From assembly GCA_007182875.1 (NCBI GenBank), contig AP019514.1, positions 2,976,001 to 3,040,000 on the forward strand: 64,000 nucleotides of DNA, given 5' to 3'. The position numbers and the translations under genes are program-made. Positions 1 to 10,784 of the stretch are shown here, in pieces; the first letter of the stretch is position 1; each line of letters starts with the position of its first letter. Source of the stretch: Vreelandella sulfidaeris (GTDB taxonomy: Bacteria > Pseudomonadota > Gammaproteobacteria > Pseudomonadales > Halomonadaceae). The notes beneath the pieces are model-generated. The model saw nothing but the letters and a program-made list of their open reading frames with translations, was not told the origin of the DNA and did no database searches.

Positions 1-133
1 GCGCCCCCTGGAGGGCAAGAGACGCACAAACGTTACGGCACCATACCAGAAAGTGCCTCTGCCTGCGCCGCCATCACATCGACATCACGTTGCCAGCGGT
101 ACAAAAGTGGCTTGGCTCAGGGTAGCTAGATCC

Positions 134-550
134 CTAGGCGAGCTCGATCTCTAACCCGCGCCGCCCGGCACTGACATAAATATTGGCAAAGCTTGCTGCG
201 GAGTTATCGATAAAGGTCGCCAGACGCCTCTTTTGCCCCAGCGGGCTAACGCCACCCAGCACATAACCGGTAGTGCGCTCTACTTCCGCTGGTTCCGCCA
301 TCGTTGCTTTCTTGGCGCCGGCAGCCTTGGCAATCTGCTTTAAACCTAACTGACAATTCACCGGCACAATGCCTACCGCCAAGTGCTTGTCATCCAACTT
401 TACCACTAGGGTTTTAAATACCTGAGGGGCGGCTACGCCCAGTTTCTCCGCCGCTTCCAGGCCATAGGAATGGGCGGCGGCTTCGTGTTCATACTCATGT
501 AGCTGAAAAGCAATTCCTGCGTGTTTGGCGCTATTAATAGCCGGTGTCAT
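134..550 (-). CDS. ybaK: Cys-tRNA(Pro)/Cys-tRNA(Cys) deacylase, YbaK/EbsC family
   Basis: This intact 138-residue protein has the single-domain YbaK fold of trans-editing enzymes that hydrolyse cysteine mischarged onto tRNA(Pro) in the cytoplasm. Supporting features are the N-terminal helix with HEYEHE, the QVFKTLVVK strand, the GLKQIAKAAGAKKATMA segment and the conserved GGVSPLGQKRRL loop near residues 98-109, which belongs to the editing pocket. Length matches the family (about 155 in E. coli, slightly shorter here). It is one of the few undamaged genes in the window. It stands alone, with no operon partner visible. The family assignment is firm; the exact substrate preference (Cys-tRNA-Pro rather than Ala-tRNA-Pro) is inferred from the family. 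Confidence 0.9.
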   Translation of the reverse strand: MTPAINSAKHAGIAFQLHEYEHEAAAHSYGLEAAEKLGVAAPQVFKTLVVKLDDKHLAVGIVPVNCQLGLKQIAKAAGAKKATMAEPAEVERTTGYVLGGVSPLGQKRRLATFIDNSAASFANIYVSAGRRGLEIELA

Positions 551-724
551 GTCGCTCTCTTGGTTGCTGGCATTGTGACTATAGATAGTAACTAAAGATT
601 ATCCTGTGCGGCGCACTGAGCCCTTTAGGTTAATAGCGCGACAGGCAAAAGAAAGTCAACCGATTGCAACGGGTGAAAGGTTTGATTGATGCTTCTGGAA
701 AGCTGTGCGCCAGCGACTACGCTA

Positions 725-784
725 AATAGTACGATGTTCAACAGTACGATGTTCAATAGTGCAATGCTCAATAGCGCAGTCGAT
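725..784. repeat. Four-unit 15-bp imperfect tandem repeat
   Basis: Four consecutive 15-bp units of the type AATAGTACGATGTTC occupy the leader just before the small gene at 815. The first two units differ by one base and the last is the most diverged. Read in the downstream gene's frame they would encode a repeating Asn-Ser-Thr-Met-Phe unit, but the ribosome site at 801-807 argues that translation starts after the repeat. Confidence 0.7.
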
Positions 785-814
785 AAATGGAAGCTAACCG
801 AAAGGAGTCCAGCG

Positions 815-1000
815 ATGCCAGCAAAATCTAAAGCGCAACAGGAAGCAGCGGGTGCGGCACTTTCCGCTAAGCGCGGCGAAACCAAGCCGAGTGAACTTTA
901 TGGTTCGTCTAAAGATATGTATGACTCGATGAGCGAGGGAGGAGCTAGAAGAGTTCGCGAGTACTACGCGCAAAGGCAAGCCGGAAAAAAACAGGATTAA
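815..1000 (+). CDS. Small hydrophilic protein, DUF3008-like
   Basis: A 61-residue, highly charged protein begins MPAKSKAQQEAAGAALSAKR and continues with a KDMYDSMSE segment. This matches what I recall of the DUF3008 family of small proteobacterial proteins of unknown role. An in-frame open stretch reaches back to 686. I chose ATG 815 because an AAAGGAG ribosome site lies 7-8 bases upstream and the protein is compact from there. The upstream extension is just the 15-bp repeat translated. There are no membrane segments or catalytic motifs, and a strong terminator follows directly. Function unknown; the family call is from pattern memory. Confidence 0.7.
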   Translation: MPAKSKAQQEAAGAALSAKRGETKPSELYGSSKDMYDSMSEGGARRVREYYAQRQAGKKQD

Positions 1001-1016
1001 CTGCCTCTTCGTTTAC

Positions 1017-1049
1017 AAAGACGCCAGCTTAACGAAGCTGGCGTCTTTT
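1017..1049 (+). terminator. Rho-independent terminator
   Basis: A perfect 14-bp stem (AAAGACGCCAGCTT / AAGCTGGCGTCTTT) with a 4-base AACG loop ends in a T run. It lies 17 bases after the stop of the gene at 815. The A-rich left arm means it can also terminate the minus-strand lipoprotein gene transcribed toward it. Confidence 0.9.
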
Positions 1050-1069
1050 CTGCATTAACTGATTAACGG

Positions 1070-1342
1070 TTACTGCTTACAAGGCACCACTTTGCGTAGG
1101 GTATCTTTCGCCCATAGCGTTTGGTCATCAGGTGTACGGCCGTGTTCGTTCCAACGTTCGACGGTCTCCAGACAGAAAGAACCGACGCTTTCAACCGTTG
1201 CATCGTGATTGGCAGGACGTTCACCGCCAATTCGCATCACATCAGGATTATCAGTGGTATAGCGTGGGGCAATGGTAGAACTTGCACAGCCAGCGACCAG
1301 TGCGGTCAGCAGCAGTACGGGCAAACAGCGGCGCAATGGCAT
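1070..1342 (-). CDS. Small putative lipoprotein
   Basis: A 90-residue protein has a classic lipoprotein signal: MPLRR, a hydrophobic stretch, then the lipobox LVAGC, so the mature protein would start at Cys19. The mature part is short and polar with a second Cys near the C-terminus (VVPCKQ) and one at FCLETVERW. It is predicted to sit in the periplasm anchored to a membrane; no Asp follows the Cys (Ala, Ser, Ser), so sorting to the outer membrane is expected. I do not recognise a named family. It faces the terminator at 1017-1049. Confidence 0.75.
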   Translation of the reverse strand: MPLRRCLPVLLLTALVAGCASSTIAPRYTTDNPDVMRIGGERPANHDATVESVGSFCLETVERWNEHGRTPDDQTLWAKDTLRKVVPCKQ

Positions 1343-1443
1343 GTTTTTACAACCCTCAACGTATCAATAGAAATCCGACACCTATTGTCGGTAACGCTAA
1401 ATAGCACTGCCTTAAACAGCACGTCAATCTTTTTTCTTAAGCT

Positions 1444-2310
1444 TCAGCCAGCGACGAGCGTCAGGCTGGTGACAGGACGAAGGTTAAGCCGCTTACAGCG
1501 TTGCTCCACACTGTCCACAATTTCTTGCGCATCATTAAATTGTTGTTTGTCTAACTGGATATCGACCATCAGGAAACTGCCCACCTGGGCCAGGCGAACA
1601 TCGTCAGCGGTAACATCAAAATCCGCCACGTCTTCAACGACATCTTGCCTCACGCTCGTGCAAGACCCACCAAACATAAGCTCGCGCAGCGCGCCCTTCA
1701 CCATACGAATAGGCATAGGCAGGAAATAGCCAGCGATTATCAACACCATGACCGGGTCGGCAAACCGCGCATAGCTTGCCCAGGGAGACTGGGTTAGCAA
1801 CCAGGTAAAGCCAAACCCCAGCATGACAGCGGCACTCAACCAGGTATCCATCTGCCACTGACGCAATTCGGCTGCCAACAGGGAGGAACGTGCTACACGG
1901 GCATAACGAGCCAGCCACCACCAAGTCAACAAGCAGCCTGTCACATTCACCACACCAAACATTAGCGCCAAATCCAGCGTCACTAGACGGCCACCATCAA
2001 GCAGGGCTCCACAGCGCTGATACCAGCGATACAACACATACCATAGCGATCACCACGCCTTTGAGCAGCACCGCGAGCGGTTCCACTGTCAGCCGCCCAA
2101 AGGGGTAGTGATCATCTGCAGGTTTACGCGCCTGCTGAAGCGCAAACAAGGATAACGATGCCAGTACCAGGCTCAACAGCGAATAACCACTGTCAAAAGA
2201 ATCGTTATGGAACCGCTGGTCAGCCCTAGCGCTAACCCGGTAAACGCAAACAGGCTGGCTGAAATGGCTGAAAATCTTAGCGCACGGCGCTCGGCTACAA
2301 AGGGGGTCAC
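1444..2310 (-). CDS. Cation diffusion facilitator (CDF) family transporter, frameshifted
   Basis: The C-terminal 197 residues read through (1444-2037) and include a late membrane segment (ADPVMVLIIAGYFLPMPI) and a cytoplasmic ferredoxin-like domain. The N-terminal third must be pieced together upstream by translating 2038-2310: it begins GTG at 2310 (VTPFVAERRALRFSA), enters membrane helices and contains HYPFGR, the CDF signature near the start of TM3. Breaks fall near 2035-2050 and 2190-2200. CDF proteins export Zn, Fe, Co or Mn in exchange for protons. The second metal-site helix reads MDTWLSAAVMLG, where the usual HxxxD is replaced by QxxxD, so metal choice is uncertain. The LysR gene at 2426 is divergent and could control it. 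Confidence 0.75.
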
Positions 2311-2425
2311 GCGGATAACTCCATCACATTAGACTGATTATGCGCCATAATAGTGGAGAGTTATGACAACCTCGAATCGCTCAGCGCTGAATAAGCTGGC
2401 GCTCAAAAAATAAACTGAGACGACT

Positions 2426-3294
2426 ATGCGTGCCGAACAGGTTCAGGCCTTTATTGATGTTACCGAGCATGGCTCCTTTGCCGCCGCTGCCCGACATACA
2501 GGCCTCAAGCGGAGCACTCTGAGTGCCGCCGTTAATGCACTGGAAGATAGCCTGGGCGTGGCGTTATTTGAGCGCTCCGGCAACAGTCTGACACTGACCG
2601 CCGTAGGTGATAGCGTACTACCGGACTGCTATCGCCTGCTGACCAGCGTTAGCCGTATCAAAAAGCACTGTCACCAGCACCTCCAAGGTGTTGAAAGCCA
2701 GCTTGAATTGCCCGCGATGACGCCTTGCCCGAAGTGTTTTGGCGCCAGGTAATGCATGATTTAAAACAGCAGTTCCCGTTAACGGCTATTTCCGTCTATC
2801 TAGTGCCGCCACAGGAACACAGCCAGTTCGTCCAGCGTCACACGGTGGATATTGCCTTTGGGCTTTATACCGCTGAAGGCATCGACGCCAACGCTGCTAA
2901 CCTTGCCGCTGTCAGTATGCGTTTAGTGGCGGCGCCCCATCACCCGCTTAGCCGTCTTCCCAGCGTTACCCGCGATGACTTAGCCCAATACACCCAAGTA
3001 TGCTTAACCCATGTGCAGGATGACAAGCTGATTAGTGAAGCGCTGTTTTCAGGCAATTATCTGGGGCTGACAATGTTCGAGGTGATTCGAGATGCTGTGA
3101 TTAACGCAACCGGCTGGGCGCTGTTGCCTTACCCGCTGGTTAAAGGCGCTCTGGAAGCAGGCACCTTATGCACGCTAAATCACGACCTCGCGTTAGACAG
3201 CCACTATTACCGATATGTAGAGAGCGATAACCGCGGCGTGGTGGCCACTGCTCTGTTGAACAAGGTCGCGCACTTTTTGGCAGTGTTGCATTAA
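2426..3294 (+). CDS. LysR-family transcriptional regulator, frameshifted
   Basis: The N-terminal winged helix-turn-helix is clear (EQVQAFIDVTEHGSFAAAA, then LKRSTLSAAVNALEDSLG, ending LFERSG). The effector-binding domain resumes in another frame at PEVFWRQVMHDLKQQFP. The frame changes by one base in the run of C around 2709-2712. After joining, the protein is about 288 residues, the normal LysR length of around 300. Start ATG 2426 precedes the standard LysR opening by three residues. It is divergent from the CDF transporter, a typical LysR-target arrangement, so that transporter is the likely target. The effector cannot be read from sequence. Confidence 0.85.
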
Positions 3295-3489
3295 GTGGCC
3301 CCAGAACAACTGTCACAACGTTGAAATCATTTTATTGGCAAAAACCGCTAAAGCCTTCCACGCTATTAAAAAGTGCTAAATAAGGAGGTGCCAGGACACG
3401 CCACGTGAGGAACACAGGCAAGTGTCATCTGGGCGTCATATGCACCTGCCAGTGTCGAAGTTGCCGTCAACCAAGGAGTGATTCCAACG

Positions 3490-4899
3490 ATGGTACGACT
3501 CGATAAGAAAGCCACTCGGCTGTATGTATTGGACACAAACGTCCTCATTCATGACCCCGCCGCGCTTTATCACTTTGATGAGCACGATGTTGTTATCCCC
3601 ATGACGGTGCTGGAGGAGCTTGATAAGCACAAAAATGGTGTTCGTGAAATTGCTCGCACGGCCCGCCAAATAAGCCGTACACTCTCTGACCTTACTAGCC
3701 AAGTCACCTTTGATGAAATCCAACGCGGTATTCCCATTCCCCGTATCAGTGGCGAAACAGGACGCCTGCACTTCTTATGCTATAACGACTTAAAACTTTT
3801 CGATGCCCTCGATGACAGCCCTGACAACCGCATACTGGCGGAGACCTGCCGCCTTCGCGAAGAGCGTCCCGACGCCTCCGTCATCCCTAATCACCAAAGA
3901 TATTAACCTTCGCGTTAAAGCAGCCGCACTTAAAGTACCGGTTGAGGATTACCTCAACGACCGCGCCTTCTCTGATAGTGATGCAATGATTGAAGGTGCC
4001 CAGGTCTACGCCACTGCAGGCCAGGATGGTAAGTCGCTGTGGGAGGCGCTGAATGTTGACGTTACGGTTGAACGCGTTGGCCACCACAACTTCTATCAGC
4101 TCACAGGCAATATGCCCCGCCAATGGCACGTTGGCATGCTGGTTTCGGATAGCGAAAACGGTGCCGAGTTCGAGGCAATCATTCGTGAGCTGGGCCCTTC
4201 CTCGGCCCGCCTTCAACTACTAACCAACTATCGTCATCACGCAGGTGTTTGGGGCGTCCACGCCCACGACAGCCGGCAAAACTTTACCTTAAACCTACTC
4301 ATGGACCCTGATATTGATCTGGTGACCATTGCGGGTAATGCAGGGACGGGTAAAACCTTCATGACACTGGCCGCCGCCTTCCAGCAAACGCTGGATGCCA
4401 AGCTGTTTGAACGTATTGTGTTTACCCGTGCGCCGATCCCCATGGGTGAAGACATTGGCTTTTACCCGGCACTGAAGAGGAGAAGATGTCGCCGTGGATG
4501 GGTGCCTTCCATGACAATATGGATAACCTGTTGCGCAATGAAGAGGGGGGAATCAAGCTGGGACAATGGCGCCACGCGGCAGCTAATTGGTTCGCGGGTG
4601 CAGATACGCTCGCCGAGCTTTATGCGTGGTCGTACCCTAAACGACACTTTTTAATCATTGATGAGGCGCAAAACTTCACCCCCAAACAACTCAAATCGCT
4701 GGTTACTCGAGCGGGCCGTAATACCAAAATTGTCTGCCTGGGCAACGTTGGTCAGATCGATACGCCGTACCTAACCGCAAACACCTGCGGCATGGCAGCA
4801 GTGGTCGAGCGTTTTCGTGACTGGCCCCACGCGGGGCATATCACTCTGAAGAGCGTAGAGCGCTCACGCTTAGCGTTAGCGGCGGAAGAACTACTTTAA
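3490..4899 (+). CDS. PIN domain-PhoH family ATPase, frameshifted
   Basis: The N-terminal PIN nuclease domain shows the acidic start LYVLDTNVLIHDP and later acidic residues (ELDKHK, DSPDNRIL). The C-terminal PhoH P-loop domain carries GNAGTGKTFMTLAAA (Walker A), the FTRAPIPMGEDIGFYPG motif and IIDEAQNFTP (Walker B). This two-domain layout is that of YlaK/PhoH2-type proteins, proposed RNA helicase-nucleases. The frame breaks near 3880 and 4470, giving about 470 residues once joined, the usual length. A GTG at 3478 is in frame, but ATG 3490 sits 11 bases after AAGGAG and starts the alignable part. It is monocistronic, with unrelated neighbours. Confidence 0.9.
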
Positions 4900-4971
4900 C
4901 CCCATCATCTCTCACCGCTGGTTTAGGGTGGGAGATAATCTAACGCCATTAAGTATAAAGCTGATGTTGGA

Positions 4972-5957
4972 TTACTCTTTATCGGCGTCTTCCGCTCCGC
5001 CTTTCCAATTGCGGGGAGCACCTATGGTATCTGCCGCAAAGGCTTCGCGCTCACCTAATGGGCGCGTTTCCCCAATGGTGGTATCGTTGTAGGTTTGACG
5101 CTCCATCTCGCAGTTCACTTCCGCTCCCAGCAGAACCACAAAGGCGGAAAGCCAAAACCAGATCATGAGCGCAACCACGGCGCCCAATGAGCCGTAGAGC
5201 TCGCTAAAACTAGAGAAATAACGCACATAAAGCGAAAGCCCACCGGAGCTTAACAACCACATTACCGTTGCCAGTAGCGTGCCATAGCTTAACCAACTCC
5301 ACTGAGCCGAACGCCGATAAGGCGCGTAGCGGTAAAGCAGCGCGATCAGAACACTCATCAACAATAACAGCGCAGGCCATCTCATCCACTTAAGGACTTG
5401 ATCCAACGGTGAGGTAATCGCCAAAATGTCGACCAATACCGGCACAATGGCAATGAACCCTAACGAGACCAGGGTCATAAAAATCAAGCCAAAGGTCAGT
5501 GCCGTTAATAATATCGTGCGGTAAAGGAGCTTACGTTGTTCGCTTTCGCCATAGACCACGTTGAGGCCGATAACCAACACCCCCACGCCTTTTGAGGCAA
5601 TATACATGGCTATTAATAGCCCGGCCAGGGCACCAAGAAAGCTACCTGACTTAGCGCTTTCAACCACTTGCTGAGCTTGTTGATCAATCAATTGGGCGGC
5701 ATCAGGGGCATAAAGCGACTGATTTCATAGAGTTGCTGACCCGCCTCATAGGGATCAAACAGCAGCCCCCAGAGTGAAATTACCGCCGCTATGGTAGGAA
5801 ACAGTGCCAACAAGGCATAGAAGGCTACCCCAGCAGCCAGCATGGTAATACGGTCACGACGGGCGGCACGTATCACACGCCAGGAAATATCCTTCCAGCC
5901 GCACTTGGGTATTTCGCCGGGTGCCTCTGCATGGCGGCCTCGAGTAGGTTTACGCAT
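4972..5957 (-). CDS. YihY/BrkB family inner-membrane protein, frameshifted
   Basis: A polytopic membrane protein shows the family opening ISWRVIRAARRDRITMLAAG followed by VAFYALLALFPTIAAVISLWGL, the hallmark first helix. Further helices run to the FSELYGSLGAVVALMIWFW segment and the LGAEVNCEMER end motif. The reading frame breaks near 5690, joining to about 325 residues. The C-terminal tail (ERQTYNDTTIGETRPL...) is polar and cytoplasmic. YihY proteins are widespread but functionally undefined; they were once mislabelled ribonuclease BN. ATG 5957 was chosen at MRKPTRGRHAE because the upstream open stretch is a low-complexity repeat (GTAAGTACGTGCC twice). It lies just downstream of the antiporter module. 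Confidence 0.88.
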
Positions 5958-6029
5958 AATACCGTCCTGGTAAGTACGTGCCGGGTAAGTACGTGCCTGG
6001 CCACTGCTTCGCAAGTAGTCGTATCATCA

Positions 6030-7795
6030 CTAGCCTTCCCACATAAGTAGCGCTGCAAGCAAAATGGCAAGCACCATCATCAAACCACTGGCATGGTGGC
6101 GCAACCAGAATTCAGTGGACAATAACCGAGTTAAATGGCCCATAACACCACCTTCAGCCTTACGCGCGGAGGCCACGCTCGCCGCTTTCAGCTTGACACA
6201 ATACTGGCTAAAAATGCGAATAGGCACCAACGTAGCGCCCACTAAACCTGCATACAGCCACCATAATTCACCAGCAGGCGGTGCTTTTGTATCGAAGGGA
6301 CGAAGTAACAACCAGCCGAATGTGGCTAAAGCAACACCCGCGGGAAACGGCCAAATAAGCCCCACCCACTCCTTGATAGGTGGCATTGCAATACTGCCCT
6401 CAGGAAGCGGAAGCCAAAGTGGTGTCAACAAGGCAGCCAAGATGCCAACCAACCAAGCACCCGACTGGCAACGATTACTCCCCCCTCGTTGTCGCTGCTG
6501 CCACTGACGCCAAAGAGCAACGCTTACCAATGCCGCCGTCCCTATGGCCGCCCAACTGAGCCACTTGATCAGGAATTCATGATGCATCTCATAAAGCGGA
6601 CTTTTAAACCCCCACTTGCTGACCATGCCTGCACCGATGGCACCCGCCAGCGATATACCGGGCAGGGCCAGTAGTGTCCAAATTACTGGCAACGGCCAAC
6701 GGGGCAGATGCTCACTAATGCTGGTGCCCATAAATAAGGAACCTTTAGCCAGTGCATGATGAGCCGCAAACAATACTATTCCCGGCCAGAGCAATGGCCA
6801 AACGTCCGGTGCGACTAATCCCATCGCCACTAGCGCTGTCATCATGCCCATCTGACTGATACTTGAGTAAGCTAAAACAGCTTTGGGATGGCGCTGAAAA
6901 ACGCCATACAGCGCTGCGGCAAAGCGGCCACCAGCCCGGCCACTAACATGAAATTACCAAATTGCACTAAAGTATCTGAAATATCTTCGTGGCCTAAGGG
7001 CAGCACACTAATCCAGCCCAGTAGTCCCGCCTTGATCATCACCCCGCTAAGCACGGCGCTGGCAGGCGCAGGCGCCACCGGGTGCGCTAACGGCAGCCAT
7101 ACGTGTACGCCGATAACGCCTGCTTTTACGCCAAATCCAATGAATAACAAGGCAGCCATCCACGCACCCTGCTCAGCGTTTAGAATCCCCCTCACGTATA
7201 CCTTGCAACGTAAGCGTGTCGGCCTCACCAGCGGACCATAAAAAGCCGCCTAAAATGAGCCCTTCTCCCACCACGGCTAACACCAAATAGGCCTTGGCCC
7301 CTAGCCGAGCTTCTTGTGTCCCGCTGTGCACCACTAAGGCATAGGCGGCGAAGGTCATCAGCGCAAAACCCAAATAGAAGCTGGCGATATCCTGGGCAAT
7401 AATGAGCAGCACATTGCCCAGCAGCGTTAACGGCCACAGCAGAGATAAGCGCAGCAGGCGCCGTTGTGCATCTTGATCTCCCGTCTGGGCTTGCGCCTGC
7501 TCCGCCGTAAAGTAGCCTCGCGCATGTACCGCCGCTAAACTCCAGAGCAATGCAGTAAATGCAAGCCATGGGCGGCTGAGCGAATTTAACGCCCATTCAC
7601 CGCCCAGCATCCAAGCATCGAGTGTCCACTGCGCTTCACCGCCGTAGGCCAACAACAGTGCTGGCCAAGCAGCGCTTAGCCACAACACTGAAAAGTAGTC
7701 GCGCTGTTTAGAGGGCGCCCGGCAGGTGAACCAAACGGCATGGCCAATGACACCTAACGGCCATAAAGGGCCAGCGTAAGCAGCAGTGTCATCAT
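6030..7795 (-). CDS. Proton-conducting antiporter subunit (MrpD/NuoM-like), third of three, frameshifted
   Basis: This is the last of three consecutive NuoLMN-type subunits. It starts [12 protein letters not shown] at 7795, 20 bases after the previous stop. Recognisable pieces are the TM7 segment [16 protein letters not shown] with its conserved Lys, and the TM8-9 region [18 protein letters not shown] with a following [13 protein letters not shown] helix. Breaks fall near 7750, 7190-7200 and 6880. The joined product is about 585 residues, longer than its two partners owing to extra C-terminal helices. At the TM5 position where the other two have Glu (ALELM, FYEML) this one has Ala (GFALM), so the usual proton-channel carboxylate is absent. 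It is expected in the inner membrane as part of a multi-subunit cation/proton complex. Confidence 0.82.
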
Positions 7796-7814
7796 GGCAG
7801 GTACTCCCCGTTGG

Positions 7815-9294
7815 CTACACGGGCAGCCCAGTCCAGGGGCTAAAGGGCAGCCCGGCAAAGAGCCCTGCCCCAAACTTATCAAGGCGGTAAATACCATAGG
7901 CAAAAGCAGCCATGCATGCGTTTCGAAACGACCAAGACGCTGCTCTTCAGGCCACTTCCCTTTGCCATGAGAGGGACCTAAGCGGAACCACAAACGGTGC
8001 AGGATCGGCAGAAAATAGATAGCGTTGAGCGTACTGCTCGCGACCAATACCACGACAACCCAATACATCTCAGCTTGTATCGCGCCAACCCCGAGATACC
8101 ACTTAGTAATAAATCCAGCCACGGGAGGGAGGCCAATCATGCCTAACGCACCAATTGTAAACGCGATACTGGTCAACGGCATTCGTTTACCGGCGCCATC
8201 CATTTCATCGATGCGATGAATGCCCAGCTCTTCAGCATAGTTGCCTGCACAGAAGAACAACGTGACTTTCATCAAGCCCTGATGCAGCAAATGCGCGAGC
8301 GCCCCGACCGTACCAAAAGGGCCAAAGATACCTATACCAAGAATAACGTAGGCGACTTGGCTGACCGTAGAAAACGCCAGGAGTGGTTTCAATTCCTGCT
8401 GAGCAATGGCCCTTAGCGAGCCATAAATAATCGTAATAGAGGCTGCCACCGCTAGCCCAGTAATAACGCCCAGTTCAACACTGAGCTCAATACCATAAAG
8501 GTCATAAACGACCCGCAGAATTCCAAAGGCCCCTGCTTTAACCACCGCCACTGCATGCAGTAACGCGCTTACCGGGGCAGGCGCCACCATCGCTCTTGGC
8601 AACCAGCCTTGCAGCGGAACCATGGCGGCCTTAACCGCAAGCCCACCCACTAATAAGGCGAAAATCAGCGTTAGCAGACCACGATGATCATTAAAATAGT
8701 CGCCCAAGCCTTCTTCCGACGAGAATGATTGATCACCGGTCAGGCTATACAACAGCACCGCACCCAGCAGCAGTACCACCCCGCGCTTAACGTGTAGCGT
8801 AAATAAACACGCCCTGCATTAAGAGCTTGCTCCGTACCACGGTGGACCACTAGCGGGTACGTGGAGAGCGTCAACATTTCGTAGAAAACCAGGAAGGTAA
8901 ACAGATTATCGGCGAGCGCAATGCCGATGGTGCTCGCTACGCACAGGCTAAAAAAACCAAAAAACCGCTTCCGGTTGGCAGAGCCTTCCAAGTAGCCAAT
9001 GGCATAAATCGTGGTACATAGCCAAAGCAGTGACGATAGCATGGCGAACATCACACCGAGTGCATCGACGCGCAGTACAAAATCAAGCCCCCAATGACTT
9101 GGAAGCTAAAGATATCTTCATGACCCGCAGCGACTCGCCTGACCATCAGGGTGACCAATAGAACTTTAACTACCGCTGCCCCAATGTTAAGAGTCGTGCG
9201 CAGCCGCCTGAACTCTTCCGGTAGCGCAAAAATAATCACGGCGACCACTACCGAGGGTGGCCAAGGCAGTCAGCGGTAACCACGCGGCATTCAT
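7815..9294 (-). CDS. Proton-conducting antiporter subunit (MrpD/NuoM-like), second of three, frameshifted
   Basis: Start ATG 9294 overlaps the stop of the preceding gene (ATGA), a sign of translational coupling. The long readable part (7754-8779) has LLHAVAVVKAGAFGILR, the TM7 Lys, then LKPLLAFSTVSQVAYVILG and HLLHQGLMKVTLFFCAGN, signature helices of the proton-translocating transporter family. The conserved TM5 Glu is present in FLVFYEMLTLSTYPLV. Frames break near 9245, 9085, 8790 and 7865, the last so close to the end that the true C-terminus is probably GLPFSPWTGLPV with the stop at 7815. Joined length is about 490, typical for MrpD. Function in sodium or potassium/proton exchange is inferred from family. 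Confidence 0.85.
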
Positions 9295-10784
9295 GGGCCA
9301 CCTCCATGCATCAACCCCAATGGGAAATGCGCTAAAAGACCTAACCCAAAGGCCGTCAAGGCGAGAACCAGTGCGATGAAATCCATACCTGGCATCAAGG
9401 GGTTGATGGCGATGGCGCGGTGCCGTTTCATCGAAGGAGTAACGAAACATACGAAACACATAGGCCGCTGTTAACAGCGTGCCGATTAATAACGCCGCCA
9501 CTGCCCACCACTGCTGAGTGATAATCATCGCCTCAAGCAACAGCCACTTAGCAGTAAAACCAGAGCTTGGGGTAGACCCATTAAGGTAATGGACGCAATG
9601 CCGAAGACTAATAGCGAAAGGGGCAAGCGTCGGCTGGTCCCTGCCAACCCCTTAAGGGTGTGCTCCCCCGTTGCTAGTATTAGGTTACCGGCCGCCATAA
9701 ACATCGCTGCTTTAGCAAAGGCGTGGCCTATTAACTGTAGCCAAAATCCTTCCCAGGCTAAGGCGCGAGGTAGCGGCGCGATATCCGGACCCAGCAGCAG
9801 CGGGAAAGCCACCATCAGATAACCCAGCTGAGCCACGGTAGACGAAGCGACCAAGGTTTTAAGCGAGTCGGTACGCCACGCCAATAGACCACCCCATACA
9901 ATCGCCAGTAGCCCCTAACCAGGCAATGATGCGTGGCGCATAGAACGTATCAGGCAGTAGGATGCTCCAGAGCTGCAACAGCATAAACAGCGACGCTTTG
10001 ATGACCAGCGCCGCATGCAGTGCACTTACCGGCGTCCAGGCGTTCTCGTGCACCGGCGTGAGCCACGCATGCAAGGGGGAATAACGCGGCTTTCAAAGCC
10101 AGACCAGCGCCTATCATCGCGGCGGCAAACCATGCCACCGGCCCTGGTTCTATTACCTCCGCTAAGCCCTGTAAATCCAACCGGCCCCAGTGGCCTAAAA
10201 ATCAGGGCGACTCCCAGTAAATACGTTAGCGACCCCACCAATGCCAACAGTAAGTAACGCATACCCGCCACTAGCGCAGGCACTTTCCCCGACAGCATTA
10301 GCATGCCTACCGCTGCCAGCCCCATCAGCTCTAACGCAGCGTAAAGAGTGAGCAGATCAGTGGCTAGCCAAATTAGTGAAAGCGCACTGATCACGATACC
10401 CATCAGTGGCCACAGCCAGCGTGCTAGTGGTGCAGGGTCGGTTAAGCGCAAATGCCCAGGTGTGTAAAGAGCTGCTGCAACACCGATCCCTTGCGTCGTC
10501 AGCAGTAACAGCACACTCAGCCCATTTAAGCGTAGCGATAGGAGAACACCGGCTATCTCCCACTGCCAACGCAGTAAGCCCGCCTCACCAAAGGCCGATA
10601 GCAGCAGCCAACCAGAGCCCAATATCGGTACGCTGGCGAGCACGACGGGCCAGGCACGCTTCGGTGGAAACAGGGCCGCCAGCAACCCCAGCAACAGAGG
10701 TAAAACAAGTGCGGCCACGAGTGCCCAGTGGGTAGTGACCAGTGGCGCAAAGGTGCTATCGAAGAGACCAAAGCGCCAGGTCAT
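9291..10784 (-). CDS. Proton-conducting antiporter subunit (MrpD/NuoM-like), first of three, frameshifted
   Basis: Begins MTWRFGLFDSTFAPLV at 10784, overlapping the upstream stop by four bases. It contains the TM5 Glu in LTLYAALELMGLAAVG, the TM7 Lys in LHAALVIKASLFMLLQ, and the TM8 region LVASSTVAQLGYLMVA followed by LIGHAFAKAAMFMAAGN. At least five breaks split it (near 10185, 10080, 9905, 9545 and 9410). The joined protein is about 495 residues and ends HFPLGLMHGGGP just before the next start. All family hallmarks are kept, so this and the second copy are the best candidates for true ion pathways in this module. Confidence 0.83.

Noticed and set aside
686..814. N-terminal extension of the small gene through the 15-bp repeats
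   Set aside because: The ribosome site at 801-807 and the family-like start at 815 favour the short form; the extension is repeat sequence only.
1121..1729. Long plus-strand open frame (202 codons)
   Set aside because: It lies opposite the lipoprotein and the CDF transporter, both with clear family features; composition is not protein-like.
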